DNA of 64,000 nucleotides from positions 1 to 64,000 of the forward strand of contig PDTL01000022.1 of the NCBI GenBank assembly GCA_002748835.1, read 5' to 3'. The DNA comes from Deltaproteobacteria bacterium. Its GTDB lineage: Bacteria; Desulfobacterota; Desulfobacteria; Desulfobacterales; GCA-2748835. Shown here piece after piece: positions 19,245-31,302 of the stretch. Numbering within the stretch: the first letter of the stretch is position 1; each line of letters opens with the position of its first letter. The notes under the pieces are model-generated. The model saw only the letters and a program-made list of their open reading frames with translations. It ran no database searches and was not told where the DNA came from. The translations under genes were made by a program, and so were the position numbers.

Positions 19245-20438
19245 ATGCGTCACCCATACTTGCGACGTGCTTTGTTCGTTCTTGTTGTTCTGATGTTTTC
19301 AGCCGGGCTTCCCGGCCTGTCAGCGGCCAAGGATGCCCCGTTTACCTTTGGTATCCTGATGGTGGGGCCGTACAATGACCACGGCTGGAGCCAGGCCCAT
19401 TACGAGGCCGGTGAATATGTTGAAAAGCATGTACCCGGTGCTCATATGATCTATATTGACAAAGTGAACCCGGCGGATCGCCCGGGCGTGACCATTCCCC
19501 AGTTGGTGGATGACATGGTGGAAAAAGGCGCAAAACTCATCATTGCCAACTCGGATGACATGAGCGACGGTATCCGTGAAGCCGCGTACATGCATCCGGA
19601 TGTTTTTTTCGTCCACATCTCCGGTGACGATGCCCGGACCGGCAAGGCGCCGAAAAACCTGAGCAATCTCATGGGAAAAATGGAATACACTGCCATGATG
19701 GCCGGTTTCTCGGCTGCCATGACCACCCAGACCGGGAAAATCGGGTATCTGGGGCCCCTCATCAATGACGAGACCCGTCGTCTGGCCTCTTCCTGCTACC
19801 TTGGCGCCAGATACGCCTGGGAAACCGTTCGGAAAAAAGACGCAAACGATCTTGGCTTCAAAGTGACCTGGATCGGTTTCTGGTTCAACATTCCCGGCGT
19901 GACCGCCGACCCCACCCAGGTGGCCCAGAATTTTTTCAATACCGGTTATGACGTGGTAATCTCCGGTATCGATACCACGGAAGCCGTGACTGTGGCGGAA
20001 CAGAAACAGGCGGAAGGCAAAAAAGCCTGGGCGATTCCCTATGACTACCGTGGTGCCTGCAGCGCCACATCCAAGGTCTGTCTGGGTGTTCCCTACTATA
20101 ACTGGGGCCCGGGATATATCAAGTTCGTCATACAGGCCATGAACAAAACCTGGAAGCAGACCTGGGCCTGGGCCAGTCCGGACTGGAAGGATATAAACAA
20201 TCCCAATACCAGTGCGGTTGGATATGCCAAAGGGCCCGCGCTTTCCAGTGAAGCGGCTGCAAAACTCGACCAGTTTGTAGCAGACATGGGGTCTGGTGCG
20301 GTCACCCTGTTCAAGGGCCCGCTCGCCTATCAGGATGGATCGACCTTTCTCAAGGCAGGTGAAGTGGCGGATGATATGAAAATCTGGCACATGAAGCAGC
20401 TGCTCAAGGGCATGGAAGGCCAGAGTCAGGCGAAATAG
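19245..20438 (+). CDS. BMP-family ABC transporter substrate-binding protein
   Basis: Periplasmic binding protein (397 aa) of the BMP/PnrA-TmpC family, which bind purine nucleosides. A cleavable signal peptide ends near LSAAKDAPF, without a lipobox, as expected for a Gram-negative. The mature protein starts TFGILMVGPYNDHGWSQAHY, and the family-typical NSDDMSDGI and KIGYLGPL segments follow. The frame is open from 19197, but the ATG at 19245 follows AGAAGGGAT and starts the signal peptide. It heads a four-gene importer operon (ATPase, two permeases). The substrate is inferred from the family. Confidence 0.9.
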   Translation: MRHPYLRRALFVLVVLMFSAGLPGLSAAKDAPFTFGILMVGPYNDHGWSQAHYEAGEYVEKHVPGAHMIYIDKVNPADRPGVTIPQLVDDMVEKGAKLIIANSDDMSDGIREAAYMHPDVFFVHISGDDARTGKAPKNLSNLMGKMEYTAMMAGFSAAMTTQTGKIGYLGPLINDETRRLASSCYLGARYAWETVRKKDANDLGFKVTWIGFWFNIPGVTADPTQVAQNFFNTGYDVVISGIDTTEAVTVAEQKQAEGKKAWAIPYDYRGACSATSKVCLGVPYYNWGPGYIKFVIQAMNKTWKQTWAWASPDWKDINNPNTSAVGYAKGPALSSEAAAKLDQFVADMGSGAVTLFKGPLAYQDGSTFLKAGEVADDMKIWHMKQLLKGMEGQSQAK

Positions 20439-20597
20439 GCGTTCCGCCTCTGTCTTTGTCGTACCCGAATCTTTCGGCACAGCGAAGTGAGTGCTTTGCT
20501 GTGCCATTTCTATTTTTTTACAACCCTGGCCCGCATGGATAAAGACGATCTCTTCAGCGCCAGGCCATTACCGGCGATCGACGCCACTGGAGAATCG

Positions 20598-22070
20598 ATG
20601 CGCATCGAGCTCATCGACATACACAAGCATTATGGTGCCACCCGCGCCAATGACGGGGTTTCCCTGACCATCGCGCCGGGAACCATCCACGGTATACTCG
20701 GAGAAAACGGTGCAGGCAAGAGTACCCTGATGAAGATTCTCTCCGGATACAGCCCCATGACATCCGGAACCATCCGTGTGGGTGGCGCAGAGAAGGTGTT
20801 TACCGACCCATCCGATGCCGCAGCGCTGGGAATCGGCATGCTCTACCAGGATCCCATGGATTTTTCCCAGCTTACTGTGCTGGAAAATTTCATGCTCGGC
20901 CAGCCGGGCAATGCCTGGAAATCTCCACAGTTGCACCGGAGCGCGTTTCAGGAGATCATGGACCGTCTGGGATTTCAGATGGATCCGCTGGTCAAGCTGT
21001 CGCGGCTCACCATCGGCGAGCGGCAGCAGCTGGAGATCATCCGGCTCCTTTCTGTGGGCACCCAGGTGCTGATTCTGGACGAGCCGACCACCGGGATCTC
21101 TGCTGTCCAGAAAACGGCCCTGTTTGAGGCCCTGGAACGGCTGGCTGCAGATGGAAAAAGCATTGTCCTGGTCTCTCACAAGCTGGAAGATGTGGAACAC
21201 CTCTGCCATCATGTGACCGTTCTCACCGAAGGCCGGGTGGCTGGCGAGATGGACCGGCCCTTTGATACCAACGGCCTGCTCGAGATGATGTTCCAGGTGC
21301 CGCCGGTACCACCGGCGCCCACAGGGCTGACACCGGGGAATCCCGTGATGACGCTCACCGGCATTTCCGCATCCGGCGGCCGATCCGGGCTGCATGACTG
21401 CAGTGTCACCCTCCATGAAAACGAGGTGATCGGTCTGGCCGGGCTCGAGGGCAGTGGCCAGGGGGTGTTTCTCCGGGTGGCCGCCGGCCTGACGCTACCC
21501 TATGCCGGTATCATCGAGGCCATGGGCGAGAACCTGACCGGAAGGGATGCGGTTGATTTCCAGAACCGGCGGATCATGTTTCTGCCCGCCTCCCGGCTGG
21601 AAGAGGGTCTGGTCAGCGGTTTGACCCTGGAACAGCACTATGCCCTGCGTCAGACCGGCGCATCGCTGTTCATCGACAAAAGCCGTGCCCGCAAACGGGC
21701 GAAAAATGCCATCCGTGATTTCAAGATTAAAGGACAGCCGAAATCCAGGGTCGAGTCCCTGTCCGGCGGAAACCAGCAGCGGATTCTGCTCTCTTTCCTG
21801 TCCACTGATTCCCGGCTGCTGCTGCTTGAAAATCCCACGCGGGGGCTTGACATCGAGTCGGCCAACTGGGTGTGGCGTCACCTGCACGGCTTCTGCAAGG
21901 AACACCGGACGAGCATCGTCTTTTCTTGTGCTGAACTGGACGAGATCCTCATGGTGGCAGACCGGGTGCTGGTCTTCTTTGACGGCCGGATCATCCGGGA
22001 TGTATCGACACGGGAGATAGATGTGAACGAACTCGGCATGGCCATTGCCGGAAAAACCGCAGGAAGCTGA
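20598..22070 (+). CDS. BMP-type ABC transporter, double ATP-binding protein
   Basis: Energises uptake of the ligand bound by the preceding BMP protein (490 aa). Two ABC domains. The first has Walker A GENGAGKST, a slightly altered signature (LTIGERQQ) and Walker B VLILDEPTTGIS. The second has a degenerate Walker A (GLEGSGQG), a canonical LSGGNQQ and LLLLENPTRGLD in place of DEP. This asymmetry is usual for this transporter type. The frame is open from 20487; ATG 20598 (MRIELIDIHKHYG) follows CTGGAGAATCG and matches the family start, with ATG 20535 as an alternative. Confidence 0.92.
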   Translation: MRIELIDIHKHYGATRANDGVSLTIAPGTIHGILGENGAGKSTLMKILSGYSPMTSGTIRVGGAEKVFTDPSDAAALGIGMLYQDPMDFSQLTVLENFMLGQPGNAWKSPQLHRSAFQEIMDRLGFQMDPLVKLSRLTIGERQQLEIIRLLSVGTQVLILDEPTTGISAVQKTALFEALERLAADGKSIVLVSHKLEDVEHLCHHVTVLTEGRVAGEMDRPFDTNGLLEMMFQVPPVPPAPTGLTPGNPVMTLTGISASGGRSGLHDCSVTLHENEVIGLAGLEGSGQGVFLRVAAGLTLPYAGIIEAMGENLTGRDAVDFQNRRIMFLPASRLEEGLVSGLTLEQHYALRQTGASLFIDKSRARKRAKNAIRDFKIKGQPKSRVESLSGGNQQRILLSFLSTDSRLLLLENPTRGLDIESANWVWRHLHGFCKEHRTSIVFSCAELDEILMVADRVLVFFDGRIIRDVSTREIDVNELGMAIAGKTAGS

Positions 22071-22082
22071 GGTGGGACCGAC

Positions 22083-23111
22083 GTGAAGCAAGCCTTGAAA
22101 CCGTTATGGGAAGTTATCTTGACCCTGGTGGTGGTGTTCTGTTTCACCACACTGGTACTGTGGCTGGCCGGGGCGCCTCCGTTAAAAGCCTATTACTACA
22201 TCTTCAAGGGCGCCTTTGGTTCCTGGTCCAAGGTGGGGCATGTGCTCAAGGCCTGGGTACCGCTGACCCTGTGTGCGGCTGGGCTGCTCTACACCTTCCG
22301 GATCAATCTTTGGAACATCGGCGTGGAAGGACAGATGATCATGGGCGCGGTGCTGGCCACCCTGGTGCTCCGATGGGGCACGGATGCCGGCGCACCGGTT
22401 CTTGTGATCGCAGGCGCGCTGACTGCCGGGATGATCGGCGGAGGGATCTGGGCACTGTTTGCCGGGATTCTGAAAACCCGCGGCGGGATCAATGAGATCT
22501 TTGCCGGTCTGGGGCTGAATTTTGTAGCCCAGGGCATGGTCCTCTGGCTGATCTTCGGACCCTGGAAAAGGCCCGGTATTGCGTCGATGAGCGGTACGGA
22601 GTTGCTTCCCCACGATCTGTGGCTGTCCACGGCCACGCCCCTGCGAATTACGCCCACGGGGATTGTGATCACCGTGGCCGTGGTGGTGCTCACCGCGCTC
22701 CTGCTCAGATACTCGACCATCGGGCTCCGGCTGCGGGCCATTGGAAACAACCCGGATGCGGTGATTCTCTACGGGCACCGGCCCGGGCGGTATATGCTGA
22801 TGGCCATGCTGCTCGCCGGCGGATTTGCCGGTATGGCCGGGACCCTCCAGGTGACCGGCGTCTATCACCGGCTTATCCCGGCGATTTCAAGCGGATACGG
22901 CTACCTGGCCCTTCTGGTGGTGATGCTGGCCAATTACAATTCCTGGGTATCTCCGGTTATCGCCTTTGTGTTTGCCTGCCTCAACGTGGGGAGTATTCAG
23001 CTGCCCATGGTGTTGAAAATCGATTCTTCCCTGAGCGGCGTGATCCAGGGGGCCCTGGTCCTGGCCACCCTGGCGGTGCATGCCTGGCGGTCGTCCCGCC
23101 CCCGAACCTGA
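22083..23111 (+). CDS. BMP-type ABC transporter permease 1
   Basis: Polytopic inner-membrane permease (342 aa) of the BPD_transp_2 family, as in RbsC/YufP. It has roughly eight to ten hydrophobic helices, starting with VILTLVVVFCFTTLVLWLAG. The coupling region near NIWNIGVEGQMIMGA-like positions (here LWNIGVEGQMIMGA, near residue 78) and the RAIGNNPDAVILYG segment near residue 218 are family hallmarks. The gene starts GTG 12 bases after the ATPase and pairs with permease 2. Confidence 0.91.
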   Translation: MKQALKPLWEVILTLVVVFCFTTLVLWLAGAPPLKAYYYIFKGAFGSWSKVGHVLKAWVPLTLCAAGLLYTFRINLWNIGVEGQMIMGAVLATLVLRWGTDAGAPVLVIAGALTAGMIGGGIWALFAGILKTRGGINEIFAGLGLNFVAQGMVLWLIFGPWKRPGIASMSGTELLPHDLWLSTATPLRITPTGIVITVAVVVLTALLLRYSTIGLRLRAIGNNPDAVILYGHRPGRYMLMAMLLAGGFAGMAGTLQVTGVYHRLIPAISSGYGYLALLVVMLANYNSWVSPVIAFVFACLNVGSIQLPMVLKIDSSLSGVIQGALVLATLAVHAWRSSRPRT

Positions 23112-23129
23112 AAAGGAGCCTGATAGCGC

Positions 23130-24110
23130 ATGGTGGATCCAACCATCCTGATTGCCAGTGTGGTGGCCGGTGCGGCCCCGATTGTCTTTGCAACCCTGGG
23201 AGAGACCCTCACGGAAAAAGCCGGGCTCATCAATCTGTCTCTGGACGGCACCATTCTGTTGTCTGCCATGACCGCGTTTGTGATCAGCCTGCAGCTGCAG
23301 AGTCTGACAGCCGGGTTTCTGGCAGCAGCCCTGGTCGGCGGTCTGGTGGCGGCGGTGGTGGCCGTGTTCAGCGTGTATCTGCGTCAGAACCAGGTGGCTG
23401 TGGGCTTTGTGCTGACCCTTATGGCCCGGGATCTTGCCTATTTCATGGGTAACCCCTATGCCCGGCAGCCAGGGCTGCAGGTATCGCCGCTGCCCATACC
23501 GGTCCTGAAAGAGATACCGGTGATCGGGCCGATTTTTTTTAATCATAACCTGCCGGTTTATCTGAGTCTGGTCAGCATCGTGCTGGTCTGGTGGTTCATG
23601 TACAAGACGCCCTGGGGCCTCAACCTGAGGGCTGTGGGGGAAAACCCCAGGGCAGCCTTTGCCCGGGGCATCAATCCCCGCAGAACCCAGCTCTGTTACG
23701 CGATTCTGGGCGGGATGCTGGTAGGGATCGCCGGTGCGGCCTTTTCCCTGTGCGCCAAGGCCGGCTGGGGGCGTCCCCAAGGTGCGGAAGGAACAGGCTG
23801 GATCGCCTTGGCCCTGGTTATTTTCGGGGGGTGGCATCCGCTGAAAACCGCCCTGGGCGCGTATCTGTTCGCCCTGCTGCAAGTCTTGGGCATTTATTTT
23901 CAGGGCTGGTTTTCGTCCATACCGGCCCAGGTGTTTCAGGTGGCACCGTTTCCGCTCATGATTTTCACCCTTCTGATCATTTCCCTGTCCCAGAAGGAGG
24001 CGGTACGGGTCTGGGCCGAGGACAAACCTGTGGCCCGGCGGATTTTAGAGAAGTTTTCCAGCGCTTCGCCCACCGCTCTGGGCAAGCCGTACCAGCGGGA
24101 CGAATACTGA
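23130..24110 (+). CDS. BMP-type ABC transporter permease 2
   Basis: Second permease subunit (326 aa) of the same importer, BPD_transp_2 family as in YufQ. It begins LIASVVAGAAPIVFATLGE and has the characteristic EKAGLINLSLDGTILLSA segment near residue 28, equivalent to the coupling loop of permease 1, plus LRAVGENPRAAFARG near residue 165. It follows permease 1 after 18 bases with AAAAGGAGCC as ribosome-binding site. Together with the two genes before it, this is a complete importer. Confidence 0.91.
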   Translation: MVDPTILIASVVAGAAPIVFATLGETLTEKAGLINLSLDGTILLSAMTAFVISLQLQSLTAGFLAAALVGGLVAAVVAVFSVYLRQNQVAVGFVLTLMARDLAYFMGNPYARQPGLQVSPLPIPVLKEIPVIGPIFFNHNLPVYLSLVSIVLVWWFMYKTPWGLNLRAVGENPRAAFARGINPRRTQLCYAILGGMLVGIAGAAFSLCAKAGWGRPQGAEGTGWIALALVIFGGWHPLKTALGAYLFALLQVLGIYFQGWFSSIPAQVFQVAPFPLMIFTLLIISLSQKEAVRVWAEDKPVARRILEKFSSASPTALGKPYQRDEY

Positions 24111-24140
24111 TGGGCACGCGTGAATTGAAAGCAGAGGGCT

Positions 24141-24581
24141 GTGGATAAAAGTCCGCGATACAAGGGGATGTGCAGGGGGGCGGCCGAAATCCAGTCTCGC
24201 TGGAATCCGCTGCCTGGGGATTTCTTTTTTCTCTCTGATGACCCGGAGGCGGCGGTGCGATGCCACGTGACCGAAGGGGCCGATGCCCTGCGGATTCAAA
24301 ACGGTTTTCTCATTGCAGCGACAGCATCCGGTGCTGTGGAGCTGAAACGGGTTATCTGGCTGCCACGCCTCAATCAGCTCATGGAAATGGCCCGGGAACT
24401 TCCGTATACGTTCCGCGAAATCACCTTCCAGTTCTATAAGTGGGCAAAAATCCCCTACGGTGACAAACGCGTCATTCCCGAAAAATATTTTCACTCACTG
24501 GAGCAGGTTTGGCTGGCCTTTGTCATTGCCCAGGTGTATGGACACGTGTGGAATGGTGACGACTGGACGCGTGTGTATTAA
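24141..24581 (+). CDS. Hypothetical protein after the transporter operon
   Basis: A 146-residue soluble protein that I do not recognise. It has no signal peptide or membrane segment and is rich in aromatic residues (FREITFQFYKWAKIPYGDK near residue 92). It starts GTG at 24141 after GCAGAGGGCT, 30 bases past permease 2; ATG 24168 is an alternative. Base composition matches the upstream genes. It may belong to the transporter operon. Confidence 0.6.
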   Translation: MDKSPRYKGMCRGAAEIQSRWNPLPGDFFFLSDDPEAAVRCHVTEGADALRIQNGFLIAATASGAVELKRVIWLPRLNQLMEMARELPYTFREITFQFYKWAKIPYGDKRVIPEKYFHSLEQVWLAFVIAQVYGHVWNGDDWTRVY

Positions 24582-24604
24582 AGAGTAGTGGTTCAGACCC
24601 GATC

Positions 24605-24907
24605 AGACAGTTACCGATTTTTTAGCAGTGATCAACCGCATTATTTTACGTTGCTTTGGAGTCAGTTGCCGAGCTTTCGTGCTAAAAAATCGTTTTCCAC
24701 TTTCAACTGGCCGATCTGGCGGAAAAGTTTGTTGGTCTGGACTTGGGCTTGTTTCCTGGATTTGTGGCTCTTGTCGAAAATGTCGGGGGCGCCTTCAAGC
24801 ATCTGCCGGTTCCAGTTGGAAACCATGGTGAGATGGACACCGAACCGGCTGGCAATCTGAGAGGCTGTTTCGCCGCTTTTGATGGCTGCCAGAAAGAATG
24901 GCCAAAT
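24605..24907 (-). pseudogene. IS3-family transposase remnant (end of orfA and start of orfB)
   Basis: Reading the minus strand from about 24907 to the stop at 24662 gives the helix-turn-helix and coiled-coil part of an IS3-type OrfA: AAIKSGETASQIASRFGVH, then EGAPDIFDKS and the leucine-zipper-like QIGQLKVENDFLARK. The N-terminus is missing: an in-frame TAA precedes it near 24907. Directly after, shifted one frame, comes LTPKQRKIM, the typical start of OrfB, which stops after about 20 codons. Both ORFs are therefore truncated and no complete element or terminal repeats remain. It marks the left border of the AT-rich block. Confidence 0.8.
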
Positions 24908-25161
24908 TTATCGTGCTGAAATTCAGGCAGGATTAATACGAGCGTTATATCATGTTGGATTAGCGGAAGAAAAAATACTATTTCAAAAAGGTGCAGTCCT
25001 GTGTATTTGATGTCAGTTGCTGATCTTCAAATTGAGTTTCTGGAATTTAGTCAAAAGTTGTGCCTTACTGGATTTCACTTGAGGCGGCATAGGATTTAAC
25101 AGCGATAAGGCTAAAAAAAATTATTCATAACTAAACTAGCTAAAAAACAAAACGATAGAAA
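24908..25161. other. AT-rich non-coding stretch right of the IS3 remnant
   Basis: No intact gene. A plus-strand reading frame from about 24884 to a stop near 25010 gives a plausible peptide fragment (QIYRAEIQAGLIRALYHVG) without start codon or ribosome-binding site. It may be debris of a gene cut by the insertion. Composition turns AT-rich here and remains so to about 31.3 kb. Confidence 0.4.
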
Positions 25162-25752
25162 TTATATTTTATAGATTGTCCGTTTATCCGTGATGATAAT
25201 ATCAATACATTTTTTCCGCGAATCCATCGGAATCTGTTTCTGCACCACCTGCTCGTCAAACGCAATAGAAACTTTCCGTGTCGTAATTGGAAGTTTTGTG
25301 ATCAGTTTCCCATAGAATCCATTATGAAGTCCGATCCGGCCACCTTTTTCATCAAATGCAATACCGGGAATGATTGCAATATCAATCTGGTTAAGCGGAA
25401 TCGGCTTGCACTTGTCCGGAATTGGCTCAACGATACCTGAGGCCCCTTTTCTTAAATCTTTTTCCAGGCTTTCTATTTTATACAAATTGAGCTTTAACTT
25501 TTCAGTATCTACTACAGGTAGCACAATTGTCTTTTTTATTTCGAGTGATCGTTTGATAATATTGAGTGTTTCTATTTCAATTCCACTATTCATATAAAAA
25601 AGGACTGTTTTTGATTCAAGAAAATTGGCAAATTCAAATAAGCGCTCAATCAGATGCTCCCGCTTTTTTTTAAAACTATCAGCGTCAATTTGATTGATAT
25701 TTTCATTGATTTCATTTAAAATTTCGACTTTTTTATCTCCAATATTTTCCAT
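25162..25752 (-). CDS. 5-formyltetrahydrofolate cyclo-ligase family protein
   Basis: ATP-dependent conversion of 5-formyl-THF to methenyl-THF (196 aa). Recognisable parts are the N-terminal KKKREHLIERLFEF helix, VLFYMNSGIEIET near residue 50, and the IIPGIAFDEKGGRIG region near residue 130. The following loop reads GLHNGFYGKLI, whereas family members usually have a GxGxGFYDR-type sequence, so the active-site loop is atypical. ATG 25752 follows GTGGAGAACGC; an in-frame GTG at 25764 is less likely. A good divergent promoter lies upstream. It is AT-rich like the next four genes. Confidence 0.82.
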   Translation of the reverse strand: MENIGDKKVEILNEINENINQIDADSFKKKREHLIERLFEFANFLESKTVLFYMNSGIEIETLNIIKRSLEIKKTIVLPVVDTEKLKLNLYKIESLEKDLRKGASGIVEPIPDKCKPIPLNQIDIAIIPGIAFDEKGGRIGLHNGFYGKLITKLPITTRKVSIAFDEQVVQKQIPMDSRKKCIDIIITDKRTIYKI

Positions 25753-25807
25753 TGCGTTCTCCACGATTGAAATTTGAAATGTATCGTCGGATTAGAAAAA
25801 GTTTTAT

Positions 25808-25836
25808 AATATACAGAATGCTGCACTTATTGTCAA
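25808..25836 (-). promoter_or_regulatory. Promoter for the cyclo-ligase gene
   Basis: On the minus strand TTGACA (25836-25831) is followed by a 17-base spacer and TATATT (25813-25808), about 56 bases before the ATG. It is the best sigma-70-like match in the window. Confidence 0.65.
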
Positions 25837-25854
25837 GGCAACTTCCAATAATTA

Positions 25855-25883
25855 TTGACGAATCCAAATCAGAGTGATACGAT
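25855..25883 (+). promoter_or_regulatory. Promoter for serS-thrC
   Basis: TTGACG (25855-25860), a 17-base spacer, then TACGAT (25878-25883) preceded by TGA, giving an extended -10 (TGN). It lies 45 bases before the serS ATG, divergent from the cyclo-ligase promoter. Confidence 0.55.
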
Positions 25884-25903
25884 TCAACCTATATTTATTT
25901 TAA

Positions 25904-28706
<2,803 letters not shown>

Positions 28707-28737
28707 CGGTTTCATCTTAACCGGATCCATATCTGAT

Positions 28738-30492
28738 ATGAAGAAATACTGCATAGCGCTTATATTCCTATTACTGCTTATATCGGTTGAAAAAACAGCT
28801 CAGGCAACTATTTTGTATAAGCGTTATATAGTTATTTCTGATCAGGGAACTGACATTCTTTGTGAACCCTATCGCGTCAGAAAAAATGATTATGTGTTTA
28901 AGCTATTAAAACAGAAAGGTGAAATATCTTATCAGGATTTTCCGCTCTTCCTTAACATATTCAAACGTATCAACCCCCATATAACCAATATTAATACGAT
29001 CCTGGTGAATCAAAAAATAATGATTCCCTTGCGACGTATTGAAAAGGACGCCTTCCCAGGTCAGTCATCCGGAATTGTCGATATCCCGCTGATTATGATT
29101 TCATCTATTACTGAAATGATTGATAAACACGCTCTCACCTATACAATTCAGGAGGGAGATACGATTTCAAAACTGATTTCCAGTCAATTCGGTTATGACG
29201 CTTATGAAGAAGGTGTTAAATTATTTGAACATATAAATCCGCATATCACGGATATAAATACGGTATTCAAAGGCCAGGTCGTTAAAATTCCAAAGGCTGA
29301 AATACGTCAGGCGAACTGGTATGCATCTATTTTTGATGATGAGGGTAATATTATCACACCCGGTTCTAACAACGAAGAGATACATTCACCAGATCTTAAA
29401 ACGGATACAGATAAAAGCGAAGACCTTGGCGAATCCCCACTAGTATGTATTTCTAAAATATTTAATGCTGTTTTGATGAACTCAGGATGCTATTATTTTC
29501 CATCTGCATCCTTTGATAGTTCCTCTCCTCAATCTGTACAGATTGATCTTTCAAAACACCCTGTGATGAAGTTTAAAAATAACTATCGCTTTATTTTTAA
29601 TTCCTCTGATTTAATCACTTCATCAGTAAAAAATCAGATTCTATCTCATTGGAGAAATTCTATATTTTCATCCTTAGATACACATAATGCATCATTCGCT
29701 CAGTGCATGAACGAAATTAAAGAACAGATCAATCTAAGATTTCCTGAACATAATAAAAATACGGATACAGTTATTCAGTTTCGTAGTCCGTCTGGTGTTC
29801 ATTTCTCGATTCAACCGGACTGGATTTTTAATCCAATCATCAAAGGGCGCGTCTCACAAAAAAAAATGTGCATTAGCGCGTTAGCATCGACAAAGGAACA
29901 AACAGACCCTTATATTGCATCCTATTTATTAAATTATAATATAGAACTTATCGAAATTATAAATGGCGGCAGGATACGTATATCAAAGTCAATGCCCCTT
30001 AAAAATGTCCCTGTAACAGATATTCACAGAAATAAACCAAGGGTGTTAATCAAAAAATTATGTCACCTGTTAGGTTTTCAATATCTTGAAAATGTAAATA
30101 TAAACATATCTGTTTTTGACGAATTTATTACCACATGTGTAAATCTGATTGAAGTGGATGATGGGCCGGATATTTTAATCGATTTTGGTACGTTATATGG
30201 TAATACGCAACATATTCTCCAATCGCATCAGCTTAAGCTCCTGATGATAAACCATACGGACACACCATCTGTAATTATTGAAAAACTACTGTTAGCATTG
30301 AATATAAACTATCAGGGAAATCCTGAGTTAGCTGCTTCATCACGTACTTCAAAGGCTAATATATCTATTCAGATACCTGGTATTTTTATACACGCAGGTG
30401 ATCATCACACGAATAAAATCGTATTACGTCATATGATTGAGTCTGAAATTCTCCATTTTCTAAAAAACAGGAATATTGATATTTTAATTTAA
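28738..30492 (+). CDS. Secreted double-LysM protein of unknown function
   Basis: Exported 584-residue protein. A signal peptide (about 1-23, IALIFLLLLISVEKTAQA) is followed by two LysM peptidoglycan-binding modules at about 44-98 and 134-186. Both end in the same INPHITxINT stretch, so they are an internal duplication. The remaining roughly 350 residues are unrecognised, without membrane helices or visible catalytic motif. It lies 31 bases after thrC and 12 before a TPR lipoprotein gene, suggesting a cell-envelope pair attached to the serS-thrC operon. Strongly AT-rich: I count 15 G/C in the 60 bases 29581-29640. Confidence 0.75.
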   Translation: MKKYCIALIFLLLLISVEKTAQATILYKRYIVISDQGTDILCEPYRVRKNDYVFKLLKQKGEISYQDFPLFLNIFKRINPHITNINTILVNQKIMIPLRRIEKDAFPGQSSGIVDIPLIMISSITEMIDKHALTYTIQEGDTISKLISSQFGYDAYEEGVKLFEHINPHITDINTVFKGQVVKIPKAEIRQANWYASIFDDEGNIITPGSNNEEIHSPDLKTDTDKSEDLGESPLVCISKIFNAVLMNSGCYYFPSASFDSSSPQSVQIDLSKHPVMKFKNNYRFIFNSSDLITSSVKNQILSHWRNSIFSSLDTHNASFAQCMNEIKEQINLRFPEHNKNTDTVIQFRSPSGVHFSIQPDWIFNPIIKGRVSQKKMCISALASTKEQTDPYIASYLLNYNIELIEIINGGRIRISKSMPLKNVPVTDIHRNKPRVLIKKLCHLLGFQYLENVNINISVFDEFITTCVNLIEVDDGPDILIDFGTLYGNTQHILQSHQLKLLMINHTDTPSVIIEKLLLALNINYQGNPELAASSRTSKANISIQIPGIFIHAGDHHTNKIVLRHMIESEILHFLKNRNIDILI

Positions 30493-30504
30493 AAGGGGTC
30501 TCTT

Positions 30505-31302
30505 GTGCGTTACTCAAAACATAAAAACGATTTCAGTTGGATATTGATTTTATTAGCATTCATTATAATGGCCTCTTTTTTTTCAGGATGCACTAACGTA
30601 AAGAAAAAAAAATCAAAAAAAATAGACGCTACCCTGAATCTTGCTGAAGCGTATATGTCCCAGCGTAATTATACGGCGGCATTAAAAGAACTCTTGAAAG
30701 CATTAGATCTCGCACCTGATAATGCCATGGTTCACCATTATCTAGGAGATGTTTATATTGCAAAAAAACGATACGACTTATCTGTGCAGCATTATCAAAA
30801 AGCAGTAAAGCTGAAACCCGACTTTATACCGGCAATCAATTCATTAGGTGTCGCATATATCAAAATGGAAAACTGGGATCTGGCAATAGATGTTTTCGAA
30901 CAAATTTCAGGTAATCTTTTGTATGCAACACCCCATTATCCACTCGGAAACTTGGGTTGGGCCTATTATAACAAACGGGACTATGAATCTGCTGAATACT
31001 ATTATCTGATGGCGCTTGATAAATCACCTGATTTCATTGTCGCCTTACGGGGCTTAGGCCGCACGTATCAAAAAATGAATCGGATATCCGAAGCGATTGA
31101 TGTTTATAAAAAAGCAATCAAAAAAGACGCTGAATCGCCGATTTTAAGGATGGAGTTAGGTGATTTATATCTTATATCTCAAGATTACAAACAGGCTGTT
31201 GAGTGTTTCGAAAAAGTAAAGGAACTCGCTACCCCACTCCAAAAAGAATTGTCTTCAGAAGCAGAACAAAAAATACTTCATATTAAAAAAGTCTACTACT
31301 AA
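30505..31302 (+). CDS. TPR-repeat lipoprotein
   Basis: Envelope lipoprotein (265 aa). The signal peptide ends in a lipobox FFSGC with Cys29 as the lipidated residue; a Lys-rich linker (KKKKSKK) follows. About six tetratricopeptide repeats fill residues 45-250, for example ALKELLKALDLAPDNAMVH and SVQHYQKAVKLKPDFIPAI. The GTG start follows AAAAGGGGTC. PilF/PilW-type pilotins and general scaffolding lipoproteins share this plan, but no pilus genes are near. It is the last gene of the AT-rich block. Confidence 0.85.
   Translation: MRYSKHKNDFSWILILLAFIIMASFFSGCTNVKKKKSKKIDATLNLAEAYMSQRNYTAALKELLKALDLAPDNAMVHHYLGDVYIAKKRYDLSVQHYQKAVKLKPDFIPAINSLGVAYIKMENWDLAIDVFEQISGNLLYATPHYPLGNLGWAYYNKRDYESAEYYYLMALDKSPDFIVALRGLGRTYQKMNRISEAIDVYKKAIKKDAESPILRMELGDLYLISQDYKQAVECFEKVKELATPLQKELSSEAEQKILHIKKVYY

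Noticed and set aside
24588..24860. A 90-codon plus-strand open frame at the IS3 remnant
   Set aside because: The minus strand here clearly encodes OrfA/OrfB transposase fragments; the plus frame is a shadow.
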